In this document: positions 57,081 to 64,000 of the stretch, one piece after another | Position numbering within the stretch: the stretch's first letter is position 1 | Layout of the letters: every line of letters begins with the position of its first letter | Assembly: GCA_023935145.1 (NCBI GenBank) | Contig: CM043702.1 | Span: forward strand, 75,696,820 to 75,760,819 | Source of the DNA: Bretschneidera sinensis | Taxonomy: Eukaryota; Streptophyta; Magnoliopsida; Brassicales; Akaniaceae | DNA: 64,000 nucleotides | Direction of reading: 5' to 3' | Notes under the pieces: generated by a model | The model's database searches: none | What the model was told of the DNA's origin: nothing | What the model saw: only the letters and a program-made list of their open reading frames with translations | Made by a program: the position numbers and the translations under genes

Positions 57081-60000
57081 TTTTTTGGTATCAAAGCTTT
57101 AAGTTTAAGATTATGTAGACTTTAGTTGCATAATACCTGTTGCATGGGGCGGTTGTTTAGAGTTAGAGAGGATGTCATGTAAGAGTTGGTTTAGGTGGGA
57201 GTAAGGTGTCTTAAGAGTAAAAGTAGAAATGACTTGTGTTTGATGTTGTATGAAATTAATATAGTTCGGAATGATTTGTAATGTTTGTGAAATTGCCTTG
57301 GTATTTTTTTTTAACAAAATTTTGGTTGAGATTGTTTGATGCAGTAAGATAGTTTGATGGATGTATTGTTATACTTGCGTGAAAGTATTAGCATGAGGTT
57401 GATTGGTTAATGAAAATGTCCAGAGGTGAAGAGTAAGAAAAAATTTCTTTCTTAATTGGTTTATTTAATTAAAAAAAATCTTTGAATTTTTAAAACCTTA
57501 GTAAATTGTCAGTTAATTGCTAGATAAAGACTTTGGAAATCTTGCTGTAAGAAATTCTGATTGTATAATATTTAACTCAATAATGTTGTGCTATTATGAA
57601 TATTCCTCTGATGATGGTATAAATGATGTGTAGTTGTTATTGAAAGATTTGTTAGTGCAAAATTTGTAACCTTGTTATGGGTGGAGTCTTAAGTAATGGG
57701 TTTAATTATGTGTATGTTTAAGTAAAGGGTATATGAAGAAAGTAATTATGTGAATAATGAGTTGGAATACCTTAAATTCTTGAAGTTGCGTTGTTAATTA
57801 GAAAAAAAATTAGGAAGTACGAGGGCTAAAAGGTAGAGCCGATTCTTGGGAACTATTCGTATATTGTTAGGATATGGAACCTAAAGAGGGTAATCAAAGT
57901 ATTGGTAAGAGTATGGGTGGAGTAATGAGTAGAAGGTAGTAAGAGTAACTTGTTTAACAAGTGGTTGAAGTAGGGAACAAAGTATGGTAGGGAGTGAGTG
58001 AAGTAAAGATGAGAGGATTAATTAAGTAAAGGATTGATGGTGTTAGACAAATTGCAAGTAAGGTTTTGTGATAATTGGGATTTTAATAAAGATAGTAAAG
58101 GTATTATGTTGGGAAGTATAAATTATTATGTGAGAAGTCGTAAAGCAGAAAGGTGTAATAAATTTTAGACTTGATTGTAAATTTTAAGTGAAGTTTGATA
58201 TTAAAGTTGATGAACCTTGTCATGTCTTAAGAATCATTTAATTGATGGTTAATGATTGATTGAGTGAGTTTAAAAGTTTTATTTTTATACTTGAAAATAA
58301 GGATTTAAAAATGATAAATTGGATCTAATGAGAGATGTGTAATGATGATCTAAGGTAATTGAGGAGTGAAAGCCTAAAGAATTATAGATGATTGGTTCTA
58401 GTCGTAATTGAGATATTAAGAGAGTTGATGACTAGTAAAAATTATGATAGGTTTGATTTACAAAGAAGGTTGGTTATAAGACTGATATATATAATGAAGG
58501 ACATACTAAGAATATATGTTATAGAAGGAAAGATAAGAAATTCAAGGAGAAGGCCGTGACATGAAAGTTAATGAAGTTAAAAGTATACAAGAAGAGGAAT
58601 CATCAAATAGAATTAGAACAAAATGCTCGTAAGAGAGGTAAAGGAAAGAATAAGTATTTTTAAAGTGTTCGAAGCTATATGAACTATAATGTAAAGTAAA
58701 GGGATTATCTTAAGTAAGTTAAGGAGTTATCGGGGAGTGTTAAGGAATTAAAATAGATGCCTACTGGGAAGATAAAAAAAAAATAAATAAAATAATAATA
58801 ATAATATAAATTGGTACTAGATTAAAATGTATTTTGGAAGAAAGGTCGAGGTTGGTATGACGTGATTGTGAAATACTTCACTCGAGGACTCTTAGTGGTT
58901 GAAAGTTAAAGGCAATTGATAGGTTTCAAGGAACGAGTGTGACTAAATATAAGAATCAGTGAGGAAAGTTATGGAGATGAGATTTTAAATGAACTTTTGG
59001 AAGGATTGATTTCTTAAGTGAATTATAAGGAGAAAACTAGAAGACAAAAAGAGTTTGAAGTGTAACTAAATCAAGAGAGTGTATTAGAAAATTAATATTT
59101 AAGTATATGGTCAAAGATGTTATATCTCTGTAGGATAAATAATAAGAAATAAGTTAAGAAGTAAATTAATCTGTTTTTCTATCATTTAGTTGCTATAAAA
59201 ATTGGAGGTATTTGAGACTATGGAAGTTAAAGAATTAATCAAGGAGTAAGGAAAGAGGTTGAGAGTTTATTAGATTGGATGAGACTTAATGGAATTGTGT
59301 TTAACTGATGTTTTAGTTGAAACTACTTATGAAGTGTAATTTTGAAAGGTATAAAGCTAAAGTTAACATGGAAATAAAATAGTTGGGGAAAGAGATCAAA
59401 GCCCAAGCTTTAAGATAAAAGTATAAGTATTAATTAAGATGCTACGCGAAAACAAGTAGAAGGTTGGAATTTGGGAAAATGTTCATTAGCAGTAAATGGA
59501 GATGAATGATCCTTCGAGTGAATTGGGTGATACTATGAATTTGATTACAACTAGATATTTTTAAAGAGGAATTAGTTAAATCGAAGTTATTTTAGAGGAT
59601 GAGGTACTTAATTATTAATCACTATGATTAGTTGTGTGAGGAATTCTGGTAAATATGGCCCAGTTAATGGAAAATAAATTAAGGTTTTGATGAAAATAAT
59701 AATTGAGAGTATTTAACTAAATTAGAGAAGCATTGGAAAGAAAGAGTAAGTTACAAATTGAGTTATCTTATTTGAGGAATACCGGGAGTCCTTGTAAATG
59801 AATCGAAGGGTTGATTCGATTTTGAATATTTGTTTCCATGGGTGGGTTTAAAAATTGAAGTAAAGGAATTGAGGAGGTGGTTGATAGCAAGTGATCTTGT
59901 GAAGGAATATCTTTAAGGAACAACAATTTAAAAGATCATACCATGTTAAGGCCTTGAGGTATGGAATCGAGAGAAAAGGATGTGAAGTAGTGAGGAGTTT

Positions 60001-60413
60001 AGTTTAGAACTCATGAGTGGAAGAAGGATGTAAGATAGATATGATGTTAAGATATGCTTTTGGTTAAGAACATGCGAATTGCAAGACTAATTGGCTAAAT
60101 AGAGGAACAATTGGGAGAGGATGAGAAATTATAAGAAGAGATAGTCAATAGAAGGTGATCATCGCTTAATATCATTTGTTAGGAGTTTCTATCAAATAGC
60201 GCTAAGTTTACAAATTGTAGATTTAGATTACTCTGGAAGTAAATAGTGGGTTGGTATTAATGGGTAGAAGGTTCGAGATGGGCGGATAGGAAGTTTAACC
60301 TTGTATTATTAATTCTTGATGAAGGTACATCAAACGTACAAAAGTATTAAACATGTTGTTTCGAGGACTTAGTCAAGAAATTTCGGGGATGAAATTTTTA
60401 TAAGTGGGGGAGA
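57081..60413 (+). other. Interior of the non-coding element
   Basis: 3.3 kb, purine-rich on the plus strand with very frequent taa/tga/tag in all frames. No gag, protease, RT or integrase motif was found. Contains a small A/T simple repeat at 58,769-58,808 (aaataaataaaataataata). It ends with the Tekay-like pol tail and purine tract at 60,388-60,413. Confidence 0.7.
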
Positions 60414-61880
60414 TGTAGAACCTGTTACCTTAAAACAGAAATGAATGGTATCGATGTTTAGTTTCGACATGTTTTTAGTGTATGTGTTTCTTTTAGTGGG
60501 TTAATGTTTTTTATTAGGAAATTATGGATCTTTGAACCAAATAAATAAAATATAAGTTAAGTAAATAATATATATCTTGGGGAAAATGTTGAGCTTTAGA
60601 GAGTTTTGGAGTATTGAGTGAAAGAAAAGAAAGGAGGTGTGGTGAAAGTTGGGAGGGCTTAGTGAGAAATAAGGCTGGAGTTAAAGTATAAAAGACCGAG
60701 TTGAATCAGATTTTTGGGAGGAAATTTCTAGAGAGACTGAGAAGAGAAATGAGAGTAAAGAGAGAAAAGAGAAAGGGAGAGGAATAAGATGAGATAGATA
60801 GAAAATTTTTGCAAGGATTTTGGGTAAGGATTTATCCTTCATTACTTTAATGGTTGAGCAGTTTCATTTCTTAAAGATTTGAGTTCCTGAAAATGAGATT
60901 TTTGGAGAAATTTTGGTGATGAACAAAGTTTTGGTGTAGAAAATTTTTTGTGTTTGGTTGGGTAATGTGAAAGATTTAAGTCAAAATTTTATTGTGGTTA
61001 TTGTAAAGATTCATCTTAAAACTTTAGGAAAACCTTGTATTTCAAAAGATTTGAAAGTCTCTTGAGGACAAGTGATTTTGGTGGAAAATATTGAATTTTT
61101 CTCGGATACATTTTGCTGGAATTGAGTAACCTGTCGACTGGTGGCTTCTCCCAATCGACTGGGGGCTGCATCAATGGTACCAGTCGACTAGGACTGGTAT
61201 ATGGTACCCAGTCGACTAGTAAAGTGGGCAATAGCTTATTGATCAACTTCTAGTCGACTAGAACCTTAAGGCAGTCGACTAGCCAGCTTCATTTTAGTCT
61301 TGTTGTAAAGATTGTAGTTATGAACTTATTGGTTGAATAGTTACTGTAGTGAGTAATTTTTTTGTAATAAGAATCTGAAGGCTACCTAGAACTTTGTCTT
61401 AAAACAAAAGGAGATTTTTTCTCAAAAATAAAAATTTATTAATTAAAATATAAAAATTTAAGGATTTAAATTTTATTACGATTACTACTAGTAAGATGAT
61501 TTTCTCACTAAGCTTTATAGCTCATTCTCCTTTTATTTTACTAACTTTTCAAGTTAAGTTTTGAGAGATTTTTGGTCGAGTTAAGAGGCGTCCAGGTTCA
61601 TGATATCCTCACCCATTGAGTTCTGTGGGAGCCAAGTTTTAAGTTAGTTTCAAATTTCGAAGGAAATCTTCCTTATATTGTTACCATTCAAGATTGTATA
61701 AGAACTGAGTTGCATTAATAACGTTTTAAATTTAAGTCTTGTCTTGTATTTAATTTACATTATTGGAAAATTTTGTTGATTATATTTTGAAGTGTATGAT
61801 TCCTTATGGTTTGGGTCGCTCGGAGCTAAAAAGTGGTGATACATGCTCGAGTAGGGCCCACCCGGGGATGAGTTGTTAAA
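60414..61880 (+). repeat. 3' LTR of the non-coding element, internally deleted
   Basis: tgtagaacctgttacc ... gggatgagttgttaaa; lacks the minisatellite segment of the 5' LTR. Ends in aaa instead of aca, one change at the LTR terminus. Confidence 0.9.
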
Positions 61881-61885
61881 TTATT

Positions 61886-62890
61886 AGTTTTTAGAAAATC
61901 TAACTTAACTGCAAGAGGAGTATAAGCTTTTTTAAGCGACACAATTACCATGCTAAAACCATAACAATTGTGATTCGAAGCACCATACAAATACAACTTC
62001 CACACTTCGGTCTCAACTATCATTAAATCTTCATTTGGGAAAACATACTATGAATAATCTTCTCTAGAAACAGGGTGCTCAATAAAGTATTATTTCTCTA
62101 CCTTCGATATCCTTGTGGGTCATATACTTCAAATCAAACTCATAAATCAACATAAGCCAATGAGAAATCTTTGCAAACATTGATGACTTCTTAAATAAAT
62201 ACTTGAGGGGATCAACATGAGAAAAAACCATGAGTTGGAAAGAACTGATGTTGTGAAGCAATTTAATTTCTTGGTTGCCCAAACTAAGTCAAAAATGTTT
62301 TCCTAACCTTGGTGTACTTGGTCTAAAAGTCTAACATCATATCGCGAAGGTAATAGATGGAAATCTCACTTCCTTGTTTATCTGCTTAAGCTAGCATGCA
62401 TCCTATAGTGGTATCAGTAGTGGCTAAGCATAACAACAATGGTAACCCTAAGAAAGTTTCTTGACACTGAGGGGTCCACTCAATCTTTGTATTCTTTATC
62501 AACAACTTAACAATGGGTTCATAGAAAATGGAGAGTTTGGCAATGAAACAACTGATATACTGGATCGTACCTAAGGAACCTCAAACCTATTTCTTGATGG
62601 TAAGAACTGGAATATTGACAATAGATTTAATCTTAGCAGGGTCAACCTCTATACCACTCTAACTTACCACAAAATCTAGAACCTTACTAGCAGTATCACA
62701 AAAAATATATTTTTGCGTATTTAACCTCAACTTATACTCACAAATGTGTTCAAATAACTTTCTCAAAGCTTGGAAATGACCTTCACGATCTCTACACTTT
62801 ACAATCATATCATCAACATATAGCTCAACCTCTTTGTACATCAACTTGCACTACTTCTTTCCTCATGTGCTTCCAATAGAAATTAGATGA
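61886..62890 (-). repeat. Tandem array unit 5, right part (carries the original right edge)
   Basis: Second RNase H at 61,890-62,020, RNase H 62,080-62,450, RT YVDDMIVKCRD (62,659-62,844). Its Tat sequence ends at about 62,845 and passes directly into chromovirus integrase (FYWKHMRKEVVQ), which here continues without the agaagataag joint to the upstream integrase frame (GGHAGIQKTFSRLSS). This unit therefore preserves the Tat/chromovirus fusion from which the other units derive. Confidence 0.87.
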
Positions 62891-64000
62891 TAACCTTGAA
62901 AATGTTTTTTGAATGCCAGCATGCCCTCCTATAAGTACGGAGTGATATTCATTCAACTACTTGCTCTTTGCAGCAGATTGAGGGTTGAGATACATCTTTC
63001 CATTCCAATAGATCAATTCATTTCTGACTGCCCATTCAGGGTATTGAGCATGATTTCTTATAATGATAGCTGCTAACTATACTAACTTAAGAAGTTGAGA
63101 CTTTTCTAGTTTCAAAGTGTCTAAGAATTCAAAGGATGGTAGTAAGAGGGCAAGATAAGATACCTTGTCTTTGTTTTCCATGTGCATCCTTTGTAAACGA
63201 TCAATAACGTCTTTGCCTAGCTTGTATATAATTTGGAACTTGAAGCCTATAAGCTTCCTTAAAAATACTTTCTACTCAAGTGTCTGGATCATTTGATCCG
63301 TAAGTGCCCTTAGGCTTCTATGGTCTATGTGAATAACGAATTCAGACCCAAGTATTGTCTCCAACGCTACATAACTGAAGTGATGGCAAGAATTTTTCTA
63401 TTGTAAGCTGATGCCAATTGCAAAGAATGGCACAACTTCTTACTAAAGAATGCTATAAAATGGCCTTGTCGTAGAAGAACAACTCCAATAGCATAACCAG
63501 AGGCATCAGTTTCAAGCACAAAATCTTAGTAAAGTCTAGTAATACTAGTACTGGAGTTGTAGTCATTGCAAGCTTGAAGTTATGAAATACCTTAGCTGGA
63601 CACTCAGTCCATTGGAAGTTATCTTTCTTGAGGAGGCTAGTCAATGGAGAAGCAACTGAAGCACATCCTGCCAAAAATTTCCTATAGTATTGAGTGAGGC
63701 CTAGGAAGCCTCTCAACTATTTCACAGTCAGTGCAGTAGGCCATTCCAATATAGCCTAGATCTTTTTGGGATAAGGTACCACATCATTCACGAAAATTAT
63801 GTGTCCAAGGTAATCAATTAAAGAGGTCCAAAAGTTGTGTTTGGATAGTTTAGCGTACATAGAAGCATTTTATAAACAAGTTAACACAAGTATGAGATGT
63901 ATCAAGTGTGCTTTCATGGACTGACTATATACTAAAATGTCATCAAAGAAAACTATGACAAATTTTTTGAGATACGCTTAAAGATTTGGTTCATTACTGC
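62846..64000 (-). pseudogene. Chromovirus RT-RNase H-integrase start, runs off the window
   Basis: Minus strand, high to low. RT FVIVFFDDILVYSQSMKAHL at about 63,910-63,965 (catalytic Asp pair present); thumb LRGFLGLTQYYRKFLAG at 63,665-63,715; SPLTSLLKKDNFQW; a decayed RNase H (63,000-63,500: LIGFKFQIIYKLGKDVI, the family's D-E-x-Y-x-G block); then the integrase start (IGGHAGIQKTFSRLSSNFYWKHMRKEV) at 62,846-62,945, where it is cut by Tat sequence. The frame is broken by stops and shifts. Same general type as 8,990-10,236. Confidence 0.87.

Larger units (their letters stand above)
54538..61880 (+). mobile_element. Gypsy-like LTR element with non-coding interior (LARD-like)
   Basis: LTRs at 54,538-57,080 (2,543 bp) and 60,414-61,880 (1,467 bp, internally deleted), TSD ttatt on both sides (54,533-54,537 and 61,881-61,885), PBS tggtatcaaagc at 57,086 (iMet type, one change), and a pol-tail-like sequence aaatttcggggatgaaattt plus purine tract gtgggggaga before the 3' LTR. 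The 3.3-kb interior has no frame of note on either strand. It is either a non-autonomous (LARD-type) derivative that uses a Tekay-like partner, or an extremely decayed element. Confidence 0.9.

Overview
This is a 64 kb piece of a nuclear plant genome, very AT-rich and almost certainly from a flowering plant (probably a eudicot; the species is not identifiable from the sequence). It looks like a pericentromeric or intergenic retrotransposon nest. No intact host gene, rRNA, tRNA or CRISPR array was seen. The only trace of a host gene is one serine-carboxypeptidase-like exon carrying a nonsense change. All LTR elements carry inactivating lesions, although long reading frames survive in the copia gag and the Athila RT/RNase H.

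Layout. 1-8.9 kb is old intergenic DNA with CACTA-type DNA-transposon debris: two non-autonomous subterminal-repeat blocks, a split En/Spm 'Transposase_24'-type gene on the minus strand at 4.7-6.3 kb, and the SCPL exon at 8.6 kb. 9.0-28.3 kb holds chromovirus remains: a minus-strand integrase (9.0-10.2 kb), then three members of one Tekay/Del-like Ty3-gypsy family with LTRs of about 2.1-2.3 kb. Copy A (10.2-17.2 kb, minus) is followed by fragment C (plus), whose integrase gene is split by copy B (17.83-24.89 kb, minus) with an exact 5-bp target duplication. 28.3-32.3 kb contains plant-mobile-domain-like coding debris and an LTR-like promoter with repeated inverted motifs.

32.6-62.9 kb is the most structured part. 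A Tat-lineage (Ogre/Retand-type) fragment on the minus strand is fused to a chromovirus integrase. A segment of about 1.21 kb spanning that fusion (RT end, RNase H, second RNase H, plus about 40 bp of integrase) is present in five tandem copies. Three retrotransposons later landed in or beside this array: a Ty1-copia element (33,907-39,635, TSD aatag), an Athila element (41,899-51,700, TSD gtact/gtatt) and a largely non-coding gypsy-like element (54,538-61,880, TSD ttatt). 62.85-64 kb is the chromovirus copy (RT, RNase H, start of integrase) and runs off the window.

For the hunt, no new enzymatic system is visible. The strongest candidates for something undescribed are (i) the chimeric five-copy tandem array with microhomology at its joints, (ii) short palindromes or hairpins placed upstream of the TATA box in LTRs of several unrelated retrotransposon families, with GTGCGC/GCGCAC half-sites shared between a copia and an Athila LTR, and (iii) a minisatellite site in the Tekay-like LTR whose repeat unit differs in every copy. 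All identities come from reading motifs by eye; no alignment, dating or database search was possible.
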